This document shows, in pieces, positions 1 through 6,606 of a stretch of DNA of 7,945 nt. The position numbers were made by a program, and so were the translations under genes. Every line of letters starts with the position of its first letter. The first letter of the stretch is position 1. The notes beneath the pieces were generated by a model. It was given only the letters and a program-made list of their open reading frames with translations. It ran no database searches and had not been told where the DNA came from. Source of the stretch: a bacterium (GTDB lineage: Bacteria; Vulcanimicrobiota; CADAWZ01); NCBI GenBank assembly GCA_024409025.1, contig JAKSUM010000050.1, forward strand, positions 1 through 7,945. Reading direction: 5' to 3'.

Positions 1-730
1 TGCCAGGGAGGCCTGACGTCATAAAGCCGTGATAGCCCAGATGGATTAATATCGAGCATGCTAGCCCTAATATTCCTGCAATATAGAATGAGCTCAGCAT
101 TGTTCCCTTTATATCCGCCCTGTCAAGAATGCTGCCCAATGCAAACAGACACACATATCCGAGAACCGCTATCGCTGACGTCACTGCTGCAGGCCATTGA
201 AATGCCAGAGCGGATGCCGAAAGCAGGAATATGGCTGCCGAAATGGCTCCGGCTGCCTTTAATGGCATTTTGGACAGCACCGCTTTTAAAAGAGGGGATA
301 TAAGATATAGGCCCGCCGCTGCCGGAATGTACCAGAGATGGAAGAAGCAGTTCCCCGCAAATGTCAATGAGCATGCCTTTATCGCTATTCTTCCAATAAG
401 GCTTGGGTTGAAGCCTGTTCCGGATGCGCCTGCGAATGCGAAGTAAAATATATTCCAAAAAAGGAACAGAAGGCACATCCTGACAAAATTTCCTGATAGG
501 ATTTTTGAAAACGGCCTTTCCCTCTCCGGAGAAAGAAAAAGCATTCCGCTTATCATAAAGAAGCATGGGACGCTCCATATGCATGCTGTCTGATATATGC
601 ATGATGCCTGCCTGTCAAAAAGGCCTGAGGAGCCTGCTATGCCTAATTCCGCTATGTGTATCATTACTACGGCGAATGCCGCTGACGTCCGGAGCATGTC
701 CGGATACAGTATTCTTTGTTCTTTGTCCAT
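1..730 (-). CDS. Acyltransferase family 3 membrane protein, N-terminal part (gene continues past the left edge)
   Basis: Reading the minus strand from the ATG at 730-728 gives 243 uninterrupted codons to the edge, so the C-terminus is missing. The N-terminus carries the family 3 (Acyl_transf_3, OafB/WecH-like) pattern: D11, R14 and H25 in 'YPDMLRTSAAFAVVMIHIAE', then 'FFMISGMLF' around residues 57-65 and 'HLWYIPAAAGLY' from residue 131, within alternating hydrophobic helices. Members use a multi-helix membrane domain to move acyl (often acetyl) groups onto sugars of surface polysaccharide, lipid or peptidoglycan. The substrate here cannot be told. The start lies 7 nt after the stop of the histidine kinase, so the two are probably co-transcribed. 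No in-frame alternative start exists back to the stop at 754-752, and the nearest purine-rich stretch (AAAGGG, 748-753) is too far upstream to be a good ribosome site, so translation may depend on coupling. Family is confident, role inferred. Confidence 0.9.
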   Translation of the reverse strand, partial: MDKEQRILYPDMLRTSAAFAVVMIHIAELGIAGSSGLFDRQASCIYQTACIWSVPCFFMISGMLFLSPERERPFSKILSGNFVRMCLLFLFWNIFYFAFAGASGTGFNPSLIGRIAIKACSLTFAGNCFFHLWYIPAAAGLYLISPLLKAVLSKMPLKAAGAISAAIFLLSASALAFQWPAAVTSAIAVLGYVCLFALGSILDRADIKGTMLSSFYIAGILGLACSILIHLGYHGFMTSGLPG

Positions 731-737
731 ATCTGTT

Positions 738-3716
738 CTATTTTTTGCCCTTTAATGCCGATGAGAGCGTTCTGAAAAGCATTCCGATGTCTACAGGCTT
801 TGATATGTGCCCGTCCATTCCCGCCTCAATTGCATTTTTCTTGTCTTCCTCGAATGCGTTTGCCGTCATTGCCAGTATTATTATCTGTGATTTTGCCGAA
901 TCTGGAAGGCTGCGGATTGCCTTGGACGCTTCATAGCCGTTCATCACGGGCATCTGTATGTCCATAAGGACTATATCGTATCTGCCTGCTTCGGCCTCCT
1001 CTATTTTTCTAAGCGCCTCTTTTCCGTTCTCAGCCGTGTCAACTTCAAATCCGGCATCCTCCAGAATTGTAAGGGCTATTTCCATATTCAGCTCGTTGTC
1101 TTCGGCAAGCAGTATCCTTTTGCCCGAGAATTCGCAGGCTTTGGATTCGATGTCATCATGCTTTTTTTCAATTTCAGAGCCTGATGCGTATCTGTGGCAG
1201 GTCTGGATGGTTACTGATGTCCCTTTCCCTTCCTTGCTTTCTATATTTATTGTTCCTCCCATAATATCGAGCAGCTTCTTTACAATGCCTAAACCAAGGC
1301 CGCTGCCTTCTATGCCGCTGATTGTCGAGTTGCGCTCCCGTGAAAAGCTTTCAAAGAGATGGGGCAGGAAGCTCTCGGATATTCCTATGCCGTTGTCGGA
1401 GCATTTGAATTCGATTACGCAGGTGTCAGGCGAGTGTCCTTCCATCTGTCTTATTCCGAATTTTACGGAGCCGCCCTCCTTTGTGTATTTTATCGCATTT
1501 CCTATTATATTAAGCGCAATCTCCGATAGCCTCTTCTTGTCTATCATAATAAACGGCCTTTTAACTTCGGAGTATTCGCTTATTGATATTTTTTTCTTTT
1601 CCGCTTCCCCTTCAGTCATCATAAGCAGGCTTTTTGTGAATTTTTCTATATCTGCGGCCGTTTCTTCTATGGAAAGCTTGCCGTTCTCTATTCTTGCCAT
1701 TTCAAGGACGTTGTTGATAAGCCCTAGCAGATGGGAGTCGGCCTCCTCGATTCTTGACAGATAGTCTTCAAGCCTTGAAGGATCATGCTTGTATTTTTTT
1801 GCAAGCTCGGTAAATCCGGATATCGCATTCATCGGCGTCCTTATGTCATGTGACATATTGAACAGAAACTCCGATTTTGCCTTGCTTGCCTTCTCTGCCG
1901 CCTCTTTTGCTGTCGCAAGCTCATGCATTGTGTTGATCTCGTCGTCTATTGTCCTTGCCATTGAGATGCTGCATATCTCCCCGCTGTCGCTTTCCGTGAT
2001 GATGTTTTTTATTTCCATCCAATGGACCGTGCCGTCGTCGGATGTCTGCTGGAGCCTGTAGGTGTTCTCCTTCTTGCCGCTTTTCAGGGCTTTTATCTGA
2101 TTTTCCCTGCTGAATTCAGACCTGAAGAATTCCCTCTGGGCTTTGTCGGGCATGCTTTTTAAAGCGTCCTCTATGAGTTCGTCGCATTTAAAGAGGCCTG
2201 TAGTATTTTTTCTTATGTCCCCCTCATTAAACAGTATGAGTGCTTCGTTTTTTGCAAGATTTTCTTTTACGATGAAGGGATAGACCGTCTTTGCCGCCGC
2301 CACTATCAGGGACATTTCTGTTTCCTTGTTGATCTGCTCTTCCCTGAAGCCGGTTATGTCCCTTATGCTTGCAAGCATTTTCGGCTCTTGTTCATTTGAG
2401 CGGTTTATTGTGAATTTGCCTTGAAAATGCCTCTGTCTGCCGTCAACAATGGCTCTGTAATTTATGTAGAAGTCCTTATTGTCCGAGAGCTTTTTCTTTA
2501 GAAACTGAAGGCTCGTCTCTTCCAGAAATCTTTTTCTGTCCCTTTCGTCAACTACCATTTCCGCATATGAGCTTATGCTTGCAGTGTAATCAAAATTATC
2601 GTCGTACCATTTGGGAAGCGAGATTCCTGTTTCGCTGGAAAGCGTGTAATATTCCTGAGCTTCCGTATTAAGATCCACTGAAATTATGCAGAGGTATTCG
2701 CTTGTTACGTCCCGCATAAGGAAATTCATTTTATGCCTTGATTCTTCAGCCGAGATTTCCTCTGCTTCCTTCCTGCTGTCCGCCAGCGATATGTAGAGGA
2801 ATACCAGAAACGAGATAATAAGCAGCGAGAATACTATGATTCCGTCCGAGTTTGACTCTATTATTATTTTTTGGGCGGCTTCCGACGGGAACAGCTTTAT
2901 TATCATCATGTCTGTTCCTCTTATCGGCGAGACGCATCCGGCTGAGAGCCCCTTTGAGCCTTGGAATTCAAAAGAGCATGGCTGTAGCTCCGCTATTGCC
3001 TTTTTTATCCTGTTCCTGTCTCTTTTTGGGGCATGATTGGCTATTTCAAAAATTGTGTCTATTCCCAGTCTGTCATGAGGAGCATAGCTGCCGGATATAT
3101 ATCCGTTGCTCTTTGCAAGGTATGTTTCTGTCGATATGCCGTATATGTCGGATTTGAGCATGTTTGATATCGTGCGTTCCCTTAACAGGCCTATCATTAT
3201 TCCTGCTGTCTTTTCCCCGTACATTACAGGCGAATAGAAGGCCATAACCTTTTCTCCGTTTATTCGCGAGCTTCTTACCTCGCATATCCCTGAATTTCCC
3301 TGCATGCCGAGCCTGAAATAGTTTCTGTCTTTGCAGTTTATCTTTTTCCCGTTGGTCATGTAATCGGTTCCTTTTGTATCAGCAAAGCTTATCCAGTCAA
3401 ATCCGCTGTTTTTCTCGAAGGTCTTTAGGATTTCCAGATTCGGATGCTCGGTCTTAAGTGATTTTCCATACAGATATGCAGCTGTCTTTATTGAAGAGAG
3501 CCGTTCGGCAAACATTTCCTGCGTCCTGTCGGCAGTGACTGCTGCAAGTTCGCCGGCATAATTTTCGATTTGCTTCATGCTTCTCTTCTGGTTTTGGATT
3601 ATGAATAATAGGAAAATGCAAAGTATGCATGCCATGAAAATGCATGCTATGGCTATTCTTTTGTATGATGTCTTATTTTTTTTCAAAGTTTTGCATCTCC
3701 GTATTTTATCTTGCAT
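738..3716 (-). CDS. Membrane-bound hybrid histidine kinase with Cache-like sensor and C-terminal receiver
   Basis: This 992-residue protein is a complete hybrid sensor kinase. Order: membrane helix about 21-40; periplasmic Cache-like domain about 41-290, with 'DRNYF' near 130 and 'SPVMYGEKTAGIMIGLL' near 162-178; second helix about 292-311; PAS-like region about 335-460 ending in 'ASIRDITGF'; second PAS-like region about 467-590 with 'DDGTVHWMEI'; short helical linker; HisKA with phospho-acceptor H623 in 'MSHDIRTPMNAI'; HATPase with N740 in 'NAIKYT', 'DNGIGI' at 774-779 and 'GSGLGLGI' at 804-811; receiver with E872/D873, phospho-acceptor D919, T951 and K973. All catalytic motifs look intact. 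It should sense an extracellular small molecule and pass phosphate from H623 to D919. It has no histidine phosphotransfer domain or DNA-binding output, so a partner must lie elsewhere. The acyltransferase follows at 7 nt. The ATG lacks a clear Shine-Dalgarno. The ligand is unknown. Confidence 0.96.
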   Translation of the reverse strand: MQDKIRRCKTLKKNKTSYKRIAIACIFMACILCIFLLFIIQNQKRSMKQIENYAGELAAVTADRTQEMFAERLSSIKTAAYLYGKSLKTEHPNLEILKTFEKNSGFDWISFADTKGTDYMTNGKKINCKDRNYFRLGMQGNSGICEVRSSRINGEKVMAFYSPVMYGEKTAGIMIGLLRERTISNMLKSDIYGISTETYLAKSNGYISGSYAPHDRLGIDTIFEIANHAPKRDRNRIKKAIAELQPCSFEFQGSKGLSAGCVSPIRGTDMMIIKLFPSEAAQKIIIESNSDGIIVFSLLIISFLVFLYISLADSRKEAEEISAEESRHKMNFLMRDVTSEYLCIISVDLNTEAQEYYTLSSETGISLPKWYDDNFDYTASISSYAEMVVDERDRKRFLEETSLQFLKKKLSDNKDFYINYRAIVDGRQRHFQGKFTINRSNEQEPKMLASIRDITGFREEQINKETEMSLIVAAAKTVYPFIVKENLAKNEALILFNEGDIRKNTTGLFKCDELIEDALKSMPDKAQREFFRSEFSRENQIKALKSGKKENTYRLQQTSDDGTVHWMEIKNIITESDSGEICSISMARTIDDEINTMHELATAKEAAEKASKAKSEFLFNMSHDIRTPMNAISGFTELAKKYKHDPSRLEDYLSRIEEADSHLLGLINNVLEMARIENGKLSIEETAADIEKFTKSLLMMTEGEAEKKKISISEYSEVKRPFIMIDKKRLSEIALNIIGNAIKYTKEGGSVKFGIRQMEGHSPDTCVIEFKCSDNGIGISESFLPHLFESFSRERNSTISGIEGSGLGLGIVKKLLDIMGGTINIESKEGKGTSVTIQTCHRYASGSEIEKKHDDIESKACEFSGKRILLAEDNELNMEIALTILEDAGFEVDTAENGKEALRKIEEAEAGRYDIVLMDIQMPVMNGYEASKAIRSLPDSAKSQIIILAMTANAFEEDKKNAIEAGMDGHISKPVDIGMLFRTLSSALKGKK

Positions 3717-3750
3717 ATCAGCTGTATTAAATTATAATGACCTGTCTTTA

Positions 3751-3779
3751 ATTATATAATATAGCCCGATAAAATACAA
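3751..3779 (-). promoter_or_regulatory. Probable sigma70-type promoter of the histidine kinase unit
   Basis: On the minus strand, TTGTAT (3779-3774) and TATAAT (3756-3751) are separated by exactly 17 nt, with an A-rich tract (AAAAAGAAA, 3788-3780) directly upstream that could act as an UP element. The start of transcription would be near 3744, giving a leader of roughly 28 nt before the ATG at 3716. A second TATAAT at 3736-3731 has only a poor -35 partner (TTATAT). The same hexamers at the same spacing occur facing the other way at 3821-3849. Assignment is by pattern only. Confidence 0.65.
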
Positions 3780-3827
3780 TTTCTTTTTGATGCCGAGAGC
3801 GTCTGCCCTTAAAAAGAAAGTTGTATT
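3773..3827. repeat. 16-bp inverted repeat spanning both divergent -35 boxes
   Basis: The left arm (3773-3788) is the reverse complement of AAAAAGAAA followed by TTGTATT. The right arm (3811-3827) reads AAAAAGAAA, one extra G at 3820, then TTGTATT. The arms therefore match over 16 bp with a single-base bulge and are separated by a 22-bp, more GC-rich centre (3789-3810). Each arm contains an A-tract plus the -35 hexamer of the promoter pointing outward from it. It may be a paired binding site for one regulator or a mirrored UP element and -35. It lacks the GC-rich stem and trailing U-run of a terminator. Confidence 0.8.
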
Positions 3828-3849
3828 GCTTTTGGTTTTATGTTATAAT
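3821..3849 (+). promoter_or_regulatory. Probable extended -10 promoter of the rightward operon
   Basis: TTGTAT (3821-3826) and TATAAT (3844-3849) are 17 nt apart. TG at 3841-3842 forms an extended -10 (TGTTATAAT), and AAAAAGAAAG at 3811-3820 lies directly upstream as a possible UP element. Transcription would begin near 3856, leaving about 31 nt of leader that contains the strong ribosome site before the ATG at 3887. The box sequences and spacing are the same as those of the opposite promoter at 3779-3751. Confidence 0.75.
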
Positions 3850-3872
3850 ATCCTGTAAAATAATTTTTAAAA

Positions 3873-3878
3873 AAGGAG
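3873..3878 (+). promoter_or_regulatory. Strong ribosome binding site that sets the start of the small acidic protein
   Basis: AAGGAG lies 8 nt before the ATG at 3887 in an otherwise A-rich leader. It decides the start: the frame is open further upstream to a TTG at 3821, but that codon lies inside the -35 box and has no ribosome site. Confidence 0.85.
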
Positions 3879-3886
3879 ATAAAAAA

Positions 3887-4234
3887 ATGTCAGAAAAAGA
3901 CCTCGAGCTCACCAGGGACATTACCGTAGCATGGCTTGGAGCATATAAGACGGATCTGTCCATAAGAAGACAGAAAGGCGTTGTTCCGCTTTTTACGCCT
4001 ACAAACGAGGAAGTTATTAATTTTATAACAGAGACATATAAAAGAGTCTCCGATCTTTCTGCCGGTAAAGAGATTGAGATTCCGGAAAAGAAGGAGGACG
4101 CATTGGAGACTCCTGCAAAGCCGCAGAAGCTTGATATTCTTGCAGATCTCAAAAAGAACCTTAATTTGGGCGTCTCTTCTGCTTCAAACAAGGAGGAGTC
4201 TGAAAAGGCATCTGAGGATTCGGAAGGCAAATAA
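3887..4234 (+). CDS. Small acidic protein of unknown function, first gene of the operon
   Basis: I do not recognise this 115-residue protein. The first 55 or so residues look like a compact, mostly helical domain ('DITVAWLGAYKTDLS' near the start, then 'PTNEEVINFITETYKRVSDL'). From about residue 60 it becomes charged and low in complexity, with many E, K and S, broken by a short amphipathic stretch 'LDILADLKKNLNLG' (about 84-97), and ends in an acidic, serine-rich tail. There is no signal peptide, membrane helix or cysteine, so it is probably cytoplasmic. The layout of a small folded head, flexible linker, short helix and acidic tail would suit an adaptor or regulator, which is inference. The start is fixed by AAGGAG 8 nt upstream, and its TAA overlaps the next ATG by one base (TAATG), so translation of the two is likely coupled. 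Confidence 0.85.
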   Translation: MSEKDLELTRDITVAWLGAYKTDLSIRRQKGVVPLFTPTNEEVINFITETYKRVSDLSAGKEIEIPEKKEDALETPAKPQKLDILADLKKNLNLGVSSASNKEESEKASEDSEGK

Positions 4235-4776
4235 TGGGAACCGTCAGGGGGGCTGCCCCCGTTAAGATGTTTGCGGGGCTTCTTGCGTCTGATGTATCGA
4301 TGTTTGAAAAGGTGCTTCCTTTTCTTGAGGAAAAATTCGGAGAGATTGATTCAGAGAGTCCTGTTATCGATTTTTCCAAATACACGTCTTTTTATGACAG
4401 GGAGATGGGAAGCGGAATAAAGAGAAAGCTTGTTTCCTTTAAGGAGCTTGCGGATCCTATGAGCCTTGCTGACGCAAAGCTTATTACTAATGGCATTGAA
4501 TCAGTTTTTGCGGATGCTTCGACCGGATGCCGGAGGATAAACATAGATCCCGGCTATATAGCTCTTTCCAAGCTTGTTCTTGCTTCTGTTAAGGAGAGGC
4601 CACATAGGATTTACATAGGAAAGGGGATTTTTGCGGAGATAACCCTGCAGTATAGGGGCAAAAGCTTCCGCCCTTGGGAATGGAGCTATGAGGATTATGC
4701 TTCGGATGAGTATGTTTCATATCTGAACAGGGTCAGGGAATCATACGCTCTGCAGCTTAAAGCGGCAGGGATCTGA
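4234..4776 (+). CDS. DUF4416 family protein
   Basis: The 180-residue product matches my recollection of the DUF4416 family along its full length: 'PVKMFAGLLASD' at the N-terminus (about 9-20), an 'SFYDREMGSGIKRKLVSF' segment (about 52-69), 'RRINIDPGYIALSKLVLAS' (about 100-118), 'HRIYIGKGIFAEITLQY' (about 124-140) and a C-terminal 'PWEWSYEDYASDEY' region before 'RVRESY'. No membrane segment is apparent, so it should be cytoplasmic. The biochemical role of the family is, to my knowledge, not established; the conserved D, H, R and E residues would allow an enzymatic or nucleotide/metal-binding role, but nothing here proves it. A ribosome site GGAAGG (4222-4227) precedes the ATG by 6 nt. The gene overlaps its neighbours by one base at each end (TAATG, TGATG), so it is tightly coupled to the small acidic protein and the PiT permease. 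Confidence 0.88.
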   Translation: MGTVRGAAPVKMFAGLLASDVSMFEKVLPFLEEKFGEIDSESPVIDFSKYTSFYDREMGSGIKRKLVSFKELADPMSLADAKLITNGIESVFADASTGCRRINIDPGYIALSKLVLASVKERPHRIYIGKGIFAEITLQYRGKSFRPWEWSYEDYASDEYVSYLNRVRESYALQLKAAGI

Positions 4777-5735
4777 TGCTGTCTCCGTTTTATTTTCTTG
4801 GAGGAGCGGCTCTCGGATGGGCAATAGGCGGAATGGATTTTGCCGCTCTTTTCGGCGCCGCAGTCTCCTCAAAGATGGTTAAATACTGGCATGGCGTTGC
4901 TCTCGCATGCGTTTTCTGCTTTGCAGGCTGCATGATTCAGGGCTGGAAGGGAATAGGGACGATAAGCGCTCTGGCACCACAGTCTTTGGCTGCTGCCGTT
5001 ATTGCATCCGCTGCCGCTGCAATTGCCATTACGGTATTGAATTTGTTTAAACTGCCTGTTCCGACCTCTCAGGCGGTCGTAGGCAGCATTGCCGGAATTG
5101 CCGCTGCTGACGGATGTTTCAGAATTGAGGCATTCGCCCCACTTATGGGCTGCTGGCTTGCTACGCCTCTGACGGCTTTTGTGATTGCACTGCCGATGTA
5201 TTTTTTTGCGGCTATGGCTGTAGGCAGAACAAAATTTGACATATTTCAGAGGGATATGTTTTACAGGATTGCTCTTATTCTGGCCGGCTGCTATGCAGCA
5301 TATGCAATGGGAGCGAATGCGGTCGCCAATGTGAGCGCTGTTTTTGTAAAATCCGGCGCAATGGACGTGTCCGGCGCATGTATTTTTGGTGGCGTTTTTA
5401 TTGCTATAGGCATGATTACCTTCAGCAGGAGAGTCGTCGAGACGGTAGGAAACGGAATAATAAAGCTCGATCCTTTTTCTGCCCTGATTGCAGTCGTCAC
5501 GGAGGCGGTGACGGCCCATTTCTTTGCCTTCATAGGCGTGCCCGTGTCCATGACGCAGGCGCTTATAGGGGCTATTGTCGGAATCGCCGTGGCAAGAGGC
5601 GCTAAGGCTGTTAAAGTCAGAATGCTTGTCAATATTTTTGCAGGGTGGATTGTAATGCCGCTCTTTTCATTCGCATTGTCATTCGGAATTTATGCGGCAT
5701 CGAGGGCAGTCTGTCCCGGAATATTCTCATTATAG
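4776..5735 (+). CDS. PiT-family inorganic anion (probably phosphate) permease with divergent signature motifs
   Basis: This 319-residue, very hydrophobic protein shows the inverted two-repeat plan of the PiT (PF01384) family. Repeat one has a signature-like segment at 18-25 (GGMDFAAL), 'AAVSSKMVKYW', and 'PVPTSQAVVGSIAGIAAADG' from about 94. Repeat two has 'GANAVANV' at 179-186 and 'PVSMTQALIGAIVGIAVARG' from about 256. About ten membrane helices are expected, and the length fits the short members without a large central loop. PiT proteins move phosphate, some sulfate, with Na+ or H+. The GANDxAN signatures are altered here: repeat one keeps the Asp (D21) but has lost both Asn, while repeat two keeps both Asn (N181, N185) but has Ala182 for the Asp. 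Substrate or coupling may therefore differ. No PhoU-like DUF47 partner is seen beside it. The start overlaps the preceding stop (TGATG), with AGGGA at 4767-4771. Confidence 0.88.
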   Translation: MLSPFYFLGGAALGWAIGGMDFAALFGAAVSSKMVKYWHGVALACVFCFAGCMIQGWKGIGTISALAPQSLAAAVIASAAAAIAITVLNLFKLPVPTSQAVVGSIAGIAAADGCFRIEAFAPLMGCWLATPLTAFVIALPMYFFAAMAVGRTKFDIFQRDMFYRIALILAGCYAAYAMGANAVANVSAVFVKSGAMDVSGACIFGGVFIAIGMITFSRRVVETVGNGIIKLDPFSALIAVVTEAVTAHFFAFIGVPVSMTQALIGAIVGIAVARGAKAVKVRMLVNIFAGWIVMPLFSFALSFGIYAASRAVCPGIFSL

Positions 5736-5738
5736 AGG
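5734..5738 (+). promoter_or_regulatory. Ribosome binding site that sets the start of the zinc-finger rhomboid
   Basis: AGAGG lies 7 nt before the ATG at 5746 and overlaps the stop of the PiT gene. An in-frame ATG at 5692 exists but lies inside the PiT gene, would add 18 residues unlike any rhomboid or zinc-finger sequence, and is less likely. Confidence 0.7.
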
Positions 5739-5745
5739 TTTTTTT

Positions 5746-6606
5746 ATGGAAAAATATTCTGTTGAGTGCCCCAGATGCGGCGGCACTGGAAAGTGCTGCG
5801 AATGTGACGGGACCGGATTTTCCGCATGCGGAACATGCAAGGGAAAAGGGACACTGGATGTTAAGACGTTTTCCGGCGACAATGTTGTCCGAAAGTGCCA
5901 TGAATGCGATGGTACCGGAACTGTCCCATGCCCTTCAGCCTGTGAAGTATGCGGCGGCAAGGGGATTATAGTTTCCGATGGCGGCGGTTTCGAGCCTTCA
6001 GGCGAGTCACGGCAAAATTTTGAATCCTTTGCCGTTATAGAGCTTAAGCCTGCAAGGCCTGTGTGCACGTATACGCTTATTGTATTATGCTGTATCGCCA
6101 CTCTTTGTAGCGGATGCCTTTTCGGCAAGGGCAATATTCTTTTTGCTCTCGGTGTGTTTTACTCGCCGCTTATATCCGAAGGTCAGTGGTGGCGTTTTAT
6201 TACCGCCCTGTTTTTGCATGGCGGCTTTATGCATCTTGTGCTTAATATGTGGTGCATGTTTGCTCTTTGTCCTACTATAGAGCAGATACTTGGGCCTAAA
6301 AGATTTCTTTCCCTGTATTTTATTTCGGGAATTGCAGGGTTTGCCCTTACTATGGCTTTTATGTCTTCATCTCCGTCAGTCGGAGCATCAGGCGCCATAT
6401 TCGGAATAATGACATCGTATTTTGCGATATATCTCAAATACAGGCTTTTTGACAAGTCCGCCATGAGAAGTCTGCTGTTCTGGTTTGGAATTAATCTGGT
6501 TTCCGGGTTAATGATTCCGAACATAAACATGTGCGCCCATCTTGGCGGAGCTGTTGTCGGTTTCCTTTATGCGTATATTATAAGGCTTGAAAGGAACAGC
6601 CGATGA
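5746..6606 (+). CDS. Rhomboid intramembrane serine protease fused to an N-terminal DnaJ-type zinc finger
   Basis: The 286-residue protein has two clear parts. Residues 8-73 hold five CxxCxGxG repeats (8-15, 17-24, 28-35, 51-58, 66-73) plus C62, the pattern of the DnaJ cysteine-rich domain, which normally has four repeats and binds two zinc ions. A linker (about 74-104) leads into a six-helix rhomboid core beginning near 107. Core motifs are 'GQWWRFITALFLHGGFMH' (about 146-163), H163 and N167 as in the GlpG HxxxN oxyanion site, 'GASGAIFG' with nucleophile S215, and catalytic H265 in 'AHLGG'. It should therefore be an active protease cutting helices within the inner membrane. There is no signal peptide, so the zinc finger probably faces the cytoplasm and may recruit unfolded substrates or partners. 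The gene starts 10 nt after the PiT stop and overlaps trkA by 4 nt (ATGA). Substrates are unknown. Confidence 0.92.
   Translation: MEKYSVECPRCGGTGKCCECDGTGFSACGTCKGKGTLDVKTFSGDNVVRKCHECDGTGTVPCPSACEVCGGKGIIVSDGGGFEPSGESRQNFESFAVIELKPARPVCTYTLIVLCCIATLCSGCLFGKGNILFALGVFYSPLISEGQWWRFITALFLHGGFMHLVLNMWCMFALCPTIEQILGPKRFLSLYFISGIAGFALTMAFMSSSPSVGASGAIFGIMTSYFAIYLKYRLFDKSAMRSLLFWFGINLVSGLMIPNINMCAHLGGAVVGFLYAYIIRLERNSR

Noticed and set aside
14..183. Repeated TGACGTCA palindromes (14-21 and 176-183, with a near copy at 683-690)
   Set aside because: All lie inside the acyltransferase coding frame, where Thr-Ser codons ACG TCA generate them; spacing is irregular and nothing else marks them as operators.
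123..602. 159-codon open frame on the minus strand
   Set aside because: It overlaps the acyltransferase in another frame, and its product has no membrane or family pattern, while the frame starting at 730 gives a convincing family 3 protein open to the window edge.
958..1764. 268-codon open frame on the plus strand
   Set aside because: It is the antisense of the kinase HisKA, HATPase and receiver domains. Its serine/isoleucine/leucine-rich product is what antisense of charged coding sequence gives, and no ribosome site supports it.
3620..3650. Clustered ATGCAT/GCATGC motifs
   Set aside because: They fall in the first membrane helix of the kinase and are explained by its Ala, Cys, Met and His-like codon runs on the two strands; no longer repeat is present.
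3773..3827. Inverted repeat read as a bidirectional transcription terminator
   Set aside because: The stem is A/T-only apart from a few bases, has a 22-nt loop and overlaps two good promoters in a divergent region where no transcript needs to end.
4869..5519. 216-codon open frame on the minus strand
   Set aside because: It lies wholly antisense to the PiT permease and encodes a Cys/Ser/Asn/Arg-rich sequence without domain features; the plus-strand frame has clear PiT motifs.
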